Shown here: positions 34,630 to 45,970 of the stretch, piece by piece | Position numbering within the stretch: the first letter of the stretch is position 1 | How the letters are laid out: every line of letters starts with the position of its first letter | NCBI GenBank assembly: GCA_015680685.1 | Contig: MNCI01011971.1 | Location: forward strand, 110,846-172,845 | DNA from: Gnetum montanum | Taxonomy: Eukaryota; Streptophyta; Gnetopsida; Gnetales; Gnetaceae | Direction of reading: 5' to 3' | DNA: 62,000 nt | Notes under the pieces: generated by a model | Told to the model about the DNA's origin: nothing | What the model saw: the letters and a program-made list of their open reading frames with translations, nothing else | Database searches by the model: none | Translations under genes and position numbers: made by a program

Positions 34630-35469
34630 CGATGAGTTGTGGATTGGCTGCATTGATGAGATCCCATTGATAAGATCCCATTAATGTAGGGTTTGCTATG
34701 TCAATGGGTACCTATCAATGTAGCATCCTATCTTACCTATAAATGTGCATCCATCTACCACATTTACAACATTCATTCATTAGTAGCATAGCAAAGCTGT
34801 TGTAGTTTATTGTTTCAAGAGTTAGAATATTTTCTAATTGCTTATAGTAGGAGTGAGGAGTATACAGATCTATATTTGAGCATTGATGTACTTGAGCACC
34901 TCAATGTGAATGACAATAAAGATGAGCTTTCTTTATAAACCTTGCAACACTTGGACCTAGCTTAATGTTTACTTAATGCATTTATTATTCATGTAGTTTA
35001 CTTTAATTCATTCAATTAATTAATTAACTTTGAATAATTAATACACATATGTATGACCATCTCGAGCATATGATTAACGCTTCATAATCCCAATAGCACT
35101 TAACACTTGGTAACCTAGTAGCATTGTAACATGTTTAGGATGTGTACCAAAAATGGGAATAGATACTTATGTTACGATTAGCTAAGCATTAGTTAGTTAT
35201 TTTATTAATTAAACATTTAATTACTTAATTTTCACCACTTAGGATAATTAAAAAAAATATAAAAGTGATAAAAATCATATGCCTTAGTTATACTTAACCA
35301 TACCTTTGTAATTCACAAGAGAAATTGAGAATACAATTATTAGGTTTGTTAGATTCACTACCTAGACCCAATGTACTTAGAGAGTTAAAGTCTACAGAAT
35401 TCAACAGGATCACTTAGCAAATGCTAGTGATTTGTATGGTTGGGCATACGGACTGCTTGCTACTCATCA
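34630..35469 (+). repeat. 3' LTR of element C (type I)
   Basis: Begins CGATGAGTTGTGGATTGG (T of TG changed to C) and ends CTACTCATCA. It matches 27,302-28,188 except for the shorter U3 tandem run. TATA-like CCTATAAATGTGCATCC is at 34,736. Confidence 0.85.
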
Positions 35470-35482
35470 TCATTGCTCATTA

Positions 35483-37050
35483 GATATAAAATTTTAGTCT
35501 TCCTTTCAATAGATATCATATAATCAACTTATCAATAATTAATTTGAAAAATTAGGATTGAATAAAGTATACAATAAATTATGCATGAAGTACAAGATAG
35601 GAAGATGATGATGTAAGCATATGGATATAAAGTTTTGAAATTGAAAATGGATGTGTTGAAGGGGATATATAAAACTACATTTGACTATTAAGTGCATGTT
35701 CTAAACTCTATTAATTTGCAAGACAACATCTACCATCAATACAGTAGGATTAAATGGTAATCATCAATACTAAAGATGATAAACCAATGGTGGAAATTTT
35801 TTTTTTATGAAAATAAAAACTAAAAATGAAATTTTATAAAGTTTGTAAACCATTTAGATTTATTGGAAAATAGAAATGTACTTGCTATAAGTTTCAATAA
35901 TATCATCAAAAAAATTACGAAATCATGAAGTGTTCTTGTTAAGATATAAAACAAATCATCCAAATTATTAATGATAATATTCCATTTATGTCTAATATGC
36001 TCATATGTAGGATATTGTGGGAAATTTTGGTGTTCATATTCAATGATATTTTGATTTATTATCAAATGAATTATAGTTAAAAGTTTCATTTAAGACATGT
36101 ACTAGTAAGGTTATGCTTAAATACCCATGTAAATTAAGGAGGTATTAGAACTTGAAACTATTTTACTCTATGTACCACAAGGTCAAATCCATGTCTTATG
36201 ACTTAATAAACAAGCATGTTGTCATTACTCAAAATAATGGTCCCTAGTTTAGGCATAATAAAAGACTTCAAAAAATCAATCTAATTCCATCCCCTCTAGC
36301 TAATAAAATCTCTAGCATGATGTATCATAGTATTAAAAAATGTTCTGATCATTGTGCCTTTATATCATTTTCACATATACTAACCTATTAATGTAACTAA
36401 CATTGAAATGTTGGTCTAGTGACAAGACCCTTAATTAAAAGCTCTAAGTCATGGGTTCAATTCCAATAGACAATGTTTGGTTAAAAAAAAATTTCTATCA
36501 AAATATGATGGAAAGGTAAATAAAGTATTTGATGATGACTTTCTATGATTGACTATTTACTTGATGTTATATCCTAAAACATATATATATTTCTAATGTT
36601 CTTTGAAGTTGGCACACTTCTCAATATATCATTTTGGGATTAAATTATGATACTTACACATCTACAACAACCAAATTTGAGGATTATAAGTGGAAGTTTA
36701 TGTTGTAGGCACAATTCCTTTTAACATGGAATGAGGCTAAAATTGACTTCCTATGGTCATATTGCATAATTTTTTTTTTGTGATTTACAAACTACATGCC
36801 ATATGATCTAACAAGGTGAGCTATGTGTAATTGATCATAGTACTTATAAATGTATAATTATCATGTTGAAATACCTTCAATATCATATGTCCTAGAATGT
36901 TTTATGGATCCTTGTTAAGAAGACTTGGCTTTATTCTCATCTTGGATGAAATTTTCCATAATTTGAACTTCATTTTCCTTTACTAGTTATATTTTTAGCT
37001 TATTATATATCTATTAAATATTGTCATATTCTTTGAAATAGGAACCTTGA
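35483..37050 (+). repeat. Long repeat, copy 2, right part
   Basis: Continues the match to copy 1 from 11,838 (GATATAAAATTTTAGTCTTCC) to GAACCTTGA, where element D begins. It contains a second copy of the SINE-like element and of the noncoding frame 35,820-36,089. Confidence 0.8.
36410..36600 (+). mobile_element. tRNA-derived SINE-like element in copy 2
   Basis: GTCTAGTGACAAGACCC (A-box-like) and GTCATGGGTTCAATTCC (B box) with the same body as 12,766-12,960. Confidence 0.55.
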
Positions 37051-37920
37051 TGATGAAGTGTATTTTGACTAGCCTCAATATTAGAGCCCTGATATTAGAT
37101 ACCCAATTTAAGGAACCAAGAAGTGATGTCAGATATCTAATATCAGGGTATGTGTGTCAGCTTATAAATATAATACTTGGCCACATGGTTTGGGTCATCT
37201 TTGTTATAGTGTAGCAGAGCTCTTATAGTTTTTCTTCCCCAGAGTTAACATATTTTCCCAAGTGCCCTCAGTAGGAGTCATTGAGTGCATAGATCTTTAT
37301 TTGACCACTATTGTACCTAAGAACAATAGTATGTGTAGCAATAAAGATGATCTTTCTGATACACCTTGTAGCACTTTGGCTAGATTAAATATTTTCTTCA
37401 TGATTTTAATGTTTCATGTAATTTCCTTAAATTCTTTAAGTAATTAAGCTAAATAAAGCTAGATTCAATAGTAATTAATTAAGCACATAAGCACGACCAC
37501 TTCGAGCATGCACATGATGCTTGGTACTACCAATAATGCTTAATGTTTGGTAACCTAACAGTGTTATGTGTGTTTAGGATGCGTACGAAAAGTGGAACTA
37601 GATGCTTATGTTAGGATTAGTTAGATATAAGTTAGTTAGATTAACTTAGCAATTAAATTACTTCATTTCTTTCACTCTTTATTTTAAGCATCCAAAACAT
37701 AAAATATAAAAATAATAAAAATCATACACCTTAATTACACTTAACCATACCTTTACATATCACAAGTGTAATTGGGAAGACAATGAATGACTATCAAGAT
37801 TAGTTCCACTTCCTAGAGGCTAATGTCTTGTAAGACAAAGGATCCACAAAATTTTACTAGATTACATGTGAATGGTTAGTGATTTATATGCTTGGATGTA
37901 GGTCTACTCATCACTCATCA
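37051..37920 (+). repeat. 5' LTR of element D (type I)
   Basis: TGATGAAGTGTATTTTGAC to CACTCATCA, 870 bp. U3 has GATATTAGATAC and GATATCTAATATCAGGG, an interrupted palindrome (37,090-37,150). TATA-like CTTATAAATATAATAC lies at 37,160 and CAATAAAG at 37,340. Confidence 0.85.
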
Positions 37921-37921
37921 T

Positions 37922-37940
37922 TGGCATCATTTCCATAGAC
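37922..37940 (+). promoter_or_regulatory. Primer-binding site of element D
   Basis: TGGCATCATTTCCATAGAC, one base after the LTR. Its differences from the tRNA-Asp site of Athila elements fit CpG deamination. Confidence 0.65.
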
Positions 37941-38098
37941 TCTTTTTATTTGAAACATGTGCTATCTAGGCATAGTGAAAATTGTNGTGGAAATGATGCC
38001 AATGATGAGTGATGAGTAGACCTACATCCAAGCATATAAATCACTANTAGACTCTTTTTATTTGAAACATGTGCTATCTAGGCATAGTGAAAATTGTT
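37937..38098. other. Likely assembly artefact: repeated and inverted PBS region between Ns
   Basis: An N at 37,986 is followed by 60 bp that is the reverse complement of about 37,872-37,935. Another N at 38,047 is followed by a direct repeat of 37,938-37,985 (TAGACTCTTTTTATTTGAAA and onward). Exact repetition on both sides of single Ns indicates contig ends joined without collapsing overlap. Confidence 0.85.
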
Positions 38099-38185
38099 AA
38101 CATCGTTCGACAAACCCTAAGATCAAAATCACCCTAAAAATAAATATAATAATTTTAGCACATAGATATCTTATTATAATTGCAA

Positions 38186-40330
38186 AATGTCTTTTTCTCA
38201 TAGGTGAGATGATACCAAACCACCAATTCCTCAAGAATGCAAGGTGGTACATACTCATCAAGATGAGTATGTGTTTGGCTTCATCTTCATCCTACATTAA
38301 GATGAACAACTATGATGGCAAGATATGGAGGGAAACATTATAATTCCTTCTGATTGATATGTGCCTTGGATGCTACTCCAAACTCTTAGGAGGTTGGACA
38401 TCCAACATCTTCAAGAAGAGTGCATTGTGTATGACCTTGAATAAGGAGACTAGCATCCCACTAAAACACAATTAGGAGAGATCGACAATAGGAGAAGCAT
38501 CATGAGGCTTCGAAAAGGAAATGGTTCACCAAAACCTTGTTCTTGCTAAAATAAAATGACAATGAGGATCCTTCCTTTGGGGGTTCTAAACATGAAGATT
38601 CTCCAACCCTTGATATTGGTGATGGAGGCTTGAACTTGAATCTGCAATCCACTATGAACAATCCAGGTTTAGACAAAAGTGGGAGTTAAAGAAGGGGCTC
38701 GGGCAAGCATTAAGATGATAAGAAAGTGTACGAATGTGACTGTAACAATTGTAGTGGATGTGGCAGATACTATAGAAATAATAATCGTGATGAAGGTGAA
38801 TAGTGACAAAATGATAATCATAAAGACCACCATGAATAAAGGGGTAGCAGAGGACATCATAGGAATCATCAAAATAATGATGATTATGTGCCTTTGTTGG
38901 AAACTTAGAGCATGTTGAATATTATAGAGGTAGTAAAAATTCCAACTAGGCATGTGAAAGATAGTCAAATCAAGCAACTTGGCATGAATAATATCTCTAA
39001 ATTTGAGGGGAGATATTACTCTAATAAGCAAACACATCTTCAAGGCTTTCATGATGCCTATGCCTTACAAAATATTAAAAATGATTGGAAAAAATTAAAG
39101 TTATTTCCTATGACACTTATCAAGGAAGAAGAAAGCTAGTATCAGTCCTTGGAGCTAGAATCCATTCCCAAGTGGACTACAATGCTAAAGCTCTTTAATG
39201 ATAAATATCAAATGTATTCTTGAGTATCTAATCTAAGAAGGTAGATCTAAGGATGAAAGCAAGGAACACATGAACCCTTGGATACCACTATGAACAAATA
39301 CTGTTCTCTCATACAATGATGCCCTAGCTATGATTATTCTCAATGGGAACAACATTGCCACATCATAAATGGACTCAAATTAGAAACAAAAGGAACTCTT
39401 TGGGTCTATTCCCAAGAAAGGCTATCAGAACTTAGAGATCATCAGATCCAAAGGCTGATTGAGTAGGTAACAAAAGAAGGAGATCTAAGAAAATAGGAAA
39501 GTACTGAGGAATATAACAAGGATCCTTCCATTAGAAAAATGAAGGTATAATTTTGCAACCATAAGGAGGAGTCACCACTTAATGAGATGGTATAGTAAAA
39601 AACCTTGCCAATACAAAAATCTGATTTCAATATATCAACCAAGGTTGATAAGTTATGGGACTCTTTGAACAAAAAATTCTAAATTGTTCTAAAAGTCATA
39701 GAAGAATCAAGAGAGTAGAGTAGTAATCATGATTGCAGAAGGTAGAGAGAAGCTAAACATGCCTACCAAAGATATAAGGGTAAAGCTACTAAAATAGAAG
39801 AAGTTGTGGAGATAGAATTAGATGATGATGATGGATGTGACATTTGCCAATACAAACATCCTAAATAATGTTTCCCTATCATGTCACACTTGTAGGAGTT
39901 TGGGGTGTACATGCTAAATCCTAGATTCGCAAGAAGGCAAGCACTCAAAGGATTTCCTTATCCTCAAGGCAATCCTAGGTAGTTCCACTAAGAATAAACC
40001 TAATATCTAAGTGGAGCTCCACTACAAGAATAAGAGAAGTACTAGTAGTGACAACATCCATAGTTATGGGGATGCTACCATAAGGTAGCAATACCCTTAT
40101 AGGTAGCTAGATCCGTATGGGTACTATGTTTAGCGACCAATGTCTCCCCATGACTCTTCTGGTCACACCTTTTCTAGCATAACTATTACCCTCTAGAGTA
40201 TTAGAGAACTCATTATCCATCCATTAGAGGGGAGTCCCCACATCCATATTACCTTCATCATCCTTATGCATATGTCCATCCACCCTCAACTTAGTTACCT
40301 CCTGCTCCATCAATGTAGAGAGAAATTCCA
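38186..40330 (+). pseudogene. Element D gag (degenerate)
   Basis: ATG at 38,186 (MSFSHR), then VVHTHQDEYVFGFIFILH. Capsid blocks at 38,970-39,480: QLGMNNISKFEGRYYS, LQGFHDAYALQNIKNDWKK, LKLFPMTLIKEE, LKLFNDKYQ. Then TKVDKLWDSLNKKF (39,640-39,680) and a Cys/His-type motif DDDDGCDICQYKHP (39,820-39,865). The tail is rich in Tyr, Pro and Ser (40,190-40,330). It has many stops. Confidence 0.75.
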
Positions 40331-40464
40331 TCTCAACTAAACAATGCAATGCAACAAGGGCTATTCACTTATAGTTAGCTCCTTAGCCAAGTGGTTTAGA
40401 AACTAGATCATGAAAAAGACCTTTCTTCTGAACTAATATCCCAACTAAACCCTCACATACACAT

Positions 40465-40935
40465 GTGGCTAGCAACCATACTTCTCCATCTCCCTTTGCA
40501 TCTAATCTTTTCGAGTCCCCTTCAAACCAAACACTTCCCAAAGTGCATGTCATTATGTTAACTTATGTTGTGACTGATTGCATAAAGGTTGGTTACTTTC
40601 CTAGGAAACTATCTAATCTTATAAGTCCCCTTATTTACCTTCAAATCACTAGGAATGAGCCATACAAGGCTCATCTGGATTTAGGTTCTAGTGTTAATAT
40701 GCTTTTCCATGAGATGTATAAAGCTTTGAACCTACCTCCATTCAAGAAGAGCAACATCTATCTTGGGTTGGTTGATTAGTCAATCACTATTCCATTGGAA
40801 CCAATGGAGGACACTATGATTACCATTTGTCGATGGTCCTACCTTGTCAATTTTCTAGTTATCCAAATGGAAAATTACAAACGGAACTTTCCAATCATCA
40901 TGGAAAGGGCAAGGCTAAGCATTATTGATGCATGA
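40465..40935 (+). pseudogene. Element D aspartic protease (partly open)
   Basis: A 104-codon open frame (40,465-40,779) holds YKAHLDLGSSVNMLFHEMYK, with the D-L-G-S active-site turn at 40,678-40,689, then LNLPPFKKSNIYLGLVD. After the stop at 40,777, the frame continues SITIPLEPMEDT and VNFLVIQMEN, typical of the second half of gypsy proteases. It would process Gag-Pol. The upstream part is the C-terminal gag linker. Confidence 0.7.
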
Positions 40936-41559
40936 TTGGGGATCTGAGATATTTCTCTCAAAATATCTAAAGAAAATACATTTAGAGAGATTGAGAGGAA
41001 GAAATTTCCATGCATCATATATAGTGATATAGGGTGTAATTGTGTGCAGAAACTATGAGTTGTTAATAGTGTATCTATAAAATCATGTAGTCAGTGTGCT
41101 AATATATCTAAAATTCAAAGGTTCCTATACATAGCAACCACAAAGAAAGAGTGCACCTAATGGATGATAGCTAATCCTAAGAGTAGCTCAAAAATTTCCA
41201 TTGAACTTGCATAGAGCCTAAGATGTGCCTATATGGAAGGCATGGATGAATTGGAGCAAGTTCATCACCAACTCTTTGTTGATGAAATTGATGATAATAA
41301 TTGGGAAGAAATGGAAATTCCTAAAAATTTTAAACAAGATCCCTTAGAGTTAAAAAATCTAGCTACCAGCTTGAAGTATGCATTCTTAAAAAATGGCAAG
41401 TTAGTAATCATTAATGCCAATCTTGCTCCTAAACAGAAACAAATGTAGTTGAAGATAATTAACAAATGAACAACAAACTTTGCTTGGTCATATCTTAAAC
41501 TCATAAGCATTGATCCTAGGATATGCTAGCATTCTATCTCCACTGATCCAACAATGAAG

Positions 41560-42300
41560 CTAAAGAGATAGCAATAGCAATGGTTGAACGCTAAGTTGAA
41601 GTAAATCATCAAAGAGAAAATGAAACAACTCCTCAAGGCAAGACTTATCTATCCCATTGTAGATAGTGAGTTGGTTAGCTCACTTATGATTGTTCCAAAT
41701 AAACATGATAAGTGGTAGATCTGCATTGATTTTTAGCTATTGAATATGGTAACATTCAAATATCACTTTCCCTTGTCATTTATGGATCAAGTGTTGAACA
41801 TTATTTCTAGGCATTACTATTATAGCTTCTGGGATTTATATGGTGGCTATAACCAAATCTAGATTGCACTAGAAGACCAAGCCAAATCATATTCACAAAT
41901 CCTTGAGGGACTTTTTGATATCAAAAGATACCAATTAGCCTATGAAATGCACCTAAAACATTCCAATGCTTAGTCTTGAGCATTTTGCAGTAGTAGATCA
42001 GTGGCAAGGTGGAAGTCTTTATGGATGAATTCTCCAGCTATGGGGCTACATTGCCTTGGACAATCTTGAGCAAGTGCTCAAAAGATTTATGAAGACCAAT
42101 CTTCAACTCAATTAGTAGAAGAGACATTTGATGATCCAGAAGGGCATTGTGTTACGGCACAAAATATCATAAGTAGGGATTGGGATCCAACCTAAAAAGA
42201 TTAGGGTCATCCAAGGAATTACCTATCAACTAGAAACTATAAAAGATGTCCAGTGATTTCTTAGATACACTAGTTACTACCAAAGATTCATAGAGAATTT
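41560..42300 (+). pseudogene. Element D reverse transcriptase (degenerate, FMDE active site)
   Basis: Blocks in order: MKQLLKARLIYPIVDSELVS (41,620-41,680), SLMIVPNKHDKW, ICIDF, FHFPLSFMDQVLN-like text, FWDLYGGYNQI (41,828-41,862), then VEVFMDEFSSYGAT (42,012-42,050). FMDE (42,018-42,029) replaces the FMDD seen in element A, losing the second catalytic Asp. A thumb region with GYY-like TSYYQRFIENLSKI follows at 42,270-42,310. It has several stops and shifts. Confidence 0.85.
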
Positions 42301-42309
42301 ATCAAAGAT

Positions 42310-42830
42310 CATAAAATCATTAGTTGAGCTAATAAAGAAAGATGCTCCATTTGTTTGAACCAATGAATTTGAAAATGCATTCCAAAAGTTGAAGGAAAAA
42401 CTCATAGAAACTTCAATTCTATGATCACTAAACTAGTCTAGACCATTTCACATCATGATATATGCATTAAACTATGTCTTAGGGGTTATGCTTATGTAGT
42501 TGGATGATCAAAAATGTCCTAATTACATCCACTACAAAAGTAGAAGCATTGTGGATGCAAAGCTAAACTACACCACCATAGAAAAAGAACTAATGATAAT
42601 GGTGTTTTCCTTGGAGAAATTTAGGCACTATGTACTTGGATATAAGGTGTTCATGCACATTGACTATAGTGTAATTTTCTTCTTGATAAATAGGCAATGG
42701 TGAGCCCCCATATCATATGGTGGCTCATGATCTTGCAAGAATTTTATCTTATGATGGTACATCGAAAGAGAATTGAGAATGTGATCATTGACCACTTGTC
42801 TCAATTGAGATAGGAAAAAAGAGAGGAGGA
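42310..42830 (+). pseudogene. Element D RNase H (partly open)
   Basis: The open frame 42,500-42,703 reads DDQKCPNYIHYKSRSIVDAK, then LNYTTIEKELMIMVFSLEKF, RHYVLGYKVFMHIDYSVI. The Glu of EKEL and the Asp of HIDY correspond to conserved acidic residues of gypsy RNase H (usual TDH is IDY). The connection region upstream includes IKKDAPFV and FENAFQKLKEKL-like text. The tail YHMVAHDLARILSYDGTSKE-like text leads to integrase. Confidence 0.75.
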
Positions 42831-42879
42831 AAGTCCACTATCTAATTATTTTTCTAATGAACTCTTCTTTTCTAGGGTT

Positions 42880-44020
42880 ATAACTAAACAATTATACATT
42901 TATCCTAAATGGTATGATGGCATTCTCACCTATCTTCTCACTCAAGAAATGCCATAAGAGTTGGACTGTAGGAATAAACAATAGTTTCTTCACCAAGTAA
43001 AATGCTTCGTGGAGATCAACAGGTACCCTTACAAGGTGTGCACTAATCTCTTAGTTCATTGGTGTGTCCTAAATGCTAATCAACTACACATTCTCCAAGA
43101 TGCTCATGAGGGGGTAACAATGTAGGGAGACACATGATAATTAAGATGGAAAGGCATACATATGAGTCATGATAATTAACTTCATGGGTCCTATCATGGC
43201 CATGTTAGATGGAAAGGCATACATCATAGTCACTGTTAACTATTGTACAAAATGAGCAGAAGTAGTTGTTGTCATTGATTGTACATCTTCTATTGCTACT
43301 CGATATGTATAAAAAAATGTTGTAAATAGGTTTGGTATGCCATATGAATTGATTTTGGATAATGGAACCCACTTTACAAGCACCACCTTTCAAAAGCTTA
43401 TGCAATTCTTGGTAGTTGAGCATAAATTAACAACGCCCTATCATTTCTAAGCCAATGGTTAAGATAAGGTTATAAATAGGGAAATCATTAAGATCTTAAC
43501 AGGAAAATTTAGCAAATATAGGAGATACAGGAGCACAAAACTTAGTGGTGTCCTTTAGGCCTACTACTCCACCTAAAAGCTTCCTATAGGCTACTATCCC
43601 TATGAGCTGGTGTATAGAAAATTGCCAACCCTTTCTATTCAATTCAAGCTTCATACACTTTTAGTAGCCTATGACCTTGACCTTGACTTAGTTTTAGCAT
43701 AAAAAGAAAGATTAATGAATCTCAATCTACTAGATGAAAATTAATTGGTAGCCCTATCATCTAACAAGTTGCACAAGGAATTTAATAAAAAATGCCATAA
43801 CCTTAGAATTAGGAAAGACAAATTTCAACTAGGAGATAAGGTCCTCTGCCAGAACCCCACACATGTGCCACAATGAAAAAAGTTCCAAATACTATGTAAA
43901 GGCCTTTATATTATTTCTAAAACCTTTTCTTCTGGGGCCATGTTGATCTACAGACCTAAGGGCCTAGAAAAGAAACAATTGGTTAACATTAAACAAATTA
44001 AAACCTTTCCATGAGTATAA
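42880..44020 (+). pseudogene. Element D integrase (degenerate, catalytic residues lost)
   Basis: N-terminal zinc-binding part: NANQLHILQDAHEG (43,072-43,112). Core: ITVNYCTK (43,225-43,250), where the usual Asp of VDY is Asn; LILDNGTHFTSTTFQKLM (43,350-43,400) keeps the second Asp; NG-stop-DKVINREI (43,452-43,478) has Lys in place of the third catalytic Glu. C-terminal part: LPIGYYPYELVYRKLPTL (43,570-43,635), KFQLGDKVLCQNP and KKQLVNIKQIKTFP (43,970-44,012). It has stops throughout. Confidence 0.85.
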
Positions 44021-44040
44021 GGAAGTCATTGATCACAACA

Positions 44041-45660
44041 CCTTCTTAGATGGACAACCAAGCTCAACTTTTCAGATCTCCTCCTTCCAACTTAGTCATG
44101 GGGGAGATGGCCATTCATGCTAATCATATAAATGACTCAATTTTTTTTTGTTTTTCGTTTTACACATTTTTGTTACACTTTTTTATTTTTACACCCTTTT
44201 TGCTTTTCCACTTTTTATTTTTTTATACCATTTTGTTTTGTTTTATAACATTATTAATATGTTTTATTTTTCTTGACTATTTTACAATTTATTGTATATT
44301 TTTATTTACTTTTGTGTGATTTTCTTATTATGTTCTAATAATAACGTGCCTTATTACCAATAGTATATAATGCGATTTGCTGGATGTGGGCATGTGCTAT
44401 CTACTTATTTGATTGTTAGTGTTTGGATTCTAGCTTTGAATTTTGTTACTGATAACTAAGACATGGCTTCTTTTTCATGAAACAAGTACTTAGTTGACAT
44501 CATCCACCCATCCACAAACTCTATGGTGTCTTTGGTTTTGGAAGTATGAGGTTCCTTTCCTTAACAAACCTTTAATGAACTTGTGACATTGGTAGTTTCT
44601 AGACTTGGAAAGGATTGAATGGTTTGAGTAAGATGTGACTTCAAGGATACTCAATACTCTTTGTTCCCTTCTACTTTGCTTGAGTGCATGAATGTTTTCA
44701 TGGATTTCTTATCATTCTACATCAACCAATAATAGGAAGTTGAATAAGTCTTTGCATGGTGTGGTTTCCATTCTAAAATAAATATATAATAATAATAATA
44801 ATAATAAATTAATGATGGAAATTCAAAGCACAACCCTTAGAAAGAAAAATGGACTAGGAGCACTAGTTATGAGACTCTAAAGACATGTTACCCATGCTTG
44901 AAGGTCCTCTCTAACTAAGGCCCTTTCTCACTTCCTGCTTCTCTTTTCTTCTTTATAAGGAATGGTGGTTCTTTGTGGGATCACTCTTGTGTCTTAAGGG
45001 GGTGGACTAGTCTTAGAGTGTGATGCAAAGTCATTAAACATGCTTGGTTTTGGTCTCAATGAAGGATGAATTTTATTAGGTCATTTAACCAAAAAATTCA
45101 TAATGGACTTCTTGTGACCTTCATTAGGAAATCCATTCCACTTTCTATCTCTCATCCATCTATTCTTTTCATGCCTCACCTCACTGTTGATGTTCATGTC
45201 CTTATTTGATGTCTTAGTTTCATGTGTCAAAATTCTTAGGTAGTTTCATCTAGGTTTTTGTACTTAACTTTCTTTAACCATTAATCACCCATGGTGCTCA
45301 TGGACTCCTTGGTTTGAGGATATGCAAGGGAAACAAAGGGCATGNCCATGGACTCCTTGGTTTGAGGATATGCAAGGGAAACAAAGGGCATGTGCCTATG
45401 TTTGAGAGGACCCACTTGCATATCTTTTGGTTGGGATAGTCAGGTTTTTTACCCTTAGGCATTCTTATAATCAAATCCTTTTTCATGTCCCATCGATGAT
45501 ATCCAATTGTGCACATCTTCACAATGTTTTTTAGTGAAATCCTATTTTTTGTTGTTGTGAATTCTTTAACCTCTTCAAGCATTTCACTACATTTGAGCTT
45601 TTCAAAATTTAATGATGAGCCACTTATCCATATCACCCCATTTCTCAATCTTCTTGCTAC
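44041..45660 (+). other. Element D post-integrase noncoding region with T-rich tract
   Basis: Starts with AGTCATGGGGGAGATGG (44,094). A highly T-rich tract (44,140-44,335) follows, then GAGACTCTAAAGACATG and TTACCCATGCTTGAAGG (44,871-44,907). An (AAT)n run occurs at 44,786-44,808. The same blocks occur in B (24,981-25,760) and, on the minus strand, in E (61,070-62,000). The 89-aa Phe-rich frame 44,050-44,319 is the T-tract read as codons, not a gene. Confidence 0.6.
45298..45398. other. Likely assembly artefact: ~45 bp duplicated across an N
   Basis: The 46-bp text starting CCATGGACTCCTTGGTTTG and ending AAAGGGCATG appears on both sides of the N at 45,345. It looks like unmerged contig-end overlap. 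Confidence 0.85.
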
Positions 45661-45676
45661 TAGACATATGCTCTAT

Positions 45677-45970
45677 ATCATGGGGCCACTTAGGGTTTTC
45701 CTAATGACTATTTTTTTTCAAATGTTTCTAACTTCCATAAAGGTTTAACTAAGAACTAACACTAACATCATTAATCCATGAAGTTAAAACCTTTCAAAAA
45801 AATCTGATAGCCATAGAAATCAAATACTATTAAAAGAATTAATCCACCATAATCAAAACCTAGCCAAGTGTAACTGTTGATGAGACAAGGTACCTGAAAG
45901 CTATAAGTTACACATTATGCACTAATCTGTGATTTTGTTGTAATTGTAATGGAAAGTATGTATTGGAAGT
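45677..45970 (+). other. Leader of the extra ORF in element D (ORF body missing)
   Basis: ATCATGGGGCCACTTAGGGT and following text match 31,259-31,547 (C) and the minus strand of 60,846-60,560 (E). The similarity ends near 45,970. Confidence 0.5.

Larger units (their letters stand above)
27302..35469 (+). mobile_element. Element C: Athila-like Ty3/gypsy element with an extra ORF, pol mostly deleted
   Basis: 5' LTR (27,302-28,188), PBS, gag, partial integrase, extra ORF, PPT, 3' LTR (34,630-35,469). Flanks ATGCT (27,297-27,301) and ATTGCT (35,472-35,477) may be a slightly changed target duplication. Protease, RT and RNase H are absent: gag text near 30,525 joins integrase text near 30,535. The extra ORF (31,548-34,200) lies in the env-like position of Athila elements. 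It is nested in the LTR end of element B. Confidence 0.8.
21725..35482 (+). mobile_element. Element B: gag-only Athila-like element, with element C nested inside
   Basis: Inserted in repeat copy 2: AATAT (21,720-21,724) and GATAT (35,483-35,487) are the target-site duplication, and copy 1 has the uninterrupted site at 11,838-11,842. It has a 5' LTR (21,725-22,178), a PBS, gag, a downstream T-rich region and a 3' LTR. The last few bases of the duplicated 3' LTR segment continue after element C as CATTA at 35,478-35,482. No RT, RNase H or integrase is present between gag and the T-rich region, so it relied on other copies or lost pol by deletion. Confidence 0.75.
37051..45970 (+). mobile_element. 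Element D: Athila-like Ty3/gypsy element, nearly complete internally, 3' end lost
   Basis: LTR, PBS, gag, protease, RT, RNase H, integrase, a 1.6 kb T-rich downstream region, and the leader of the extra ORF, all on the plus strand. After about 45,970 the similarity to C and E stops, so the extra ORF body and 3' LTR are missing. Active-site changes in RT (FMDE) and integrase show that it cannot be autonomous. It begins exactly where repeat copy 2 is broken (37,050). Confidence 0.85.

Noticed and set aside
37872-38046. Perfect inverted repeat as a hairpin or MITE
   Set aside because: It is bounded by single Ns and repeats adjacent sequence exactly, which is the mark of an assembly join.
44050-44319. 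Phe-rich 89-codon frame as a membrane protein
   Set aside because: It is a T-rich noncoding tract, also present out of frame in element B.
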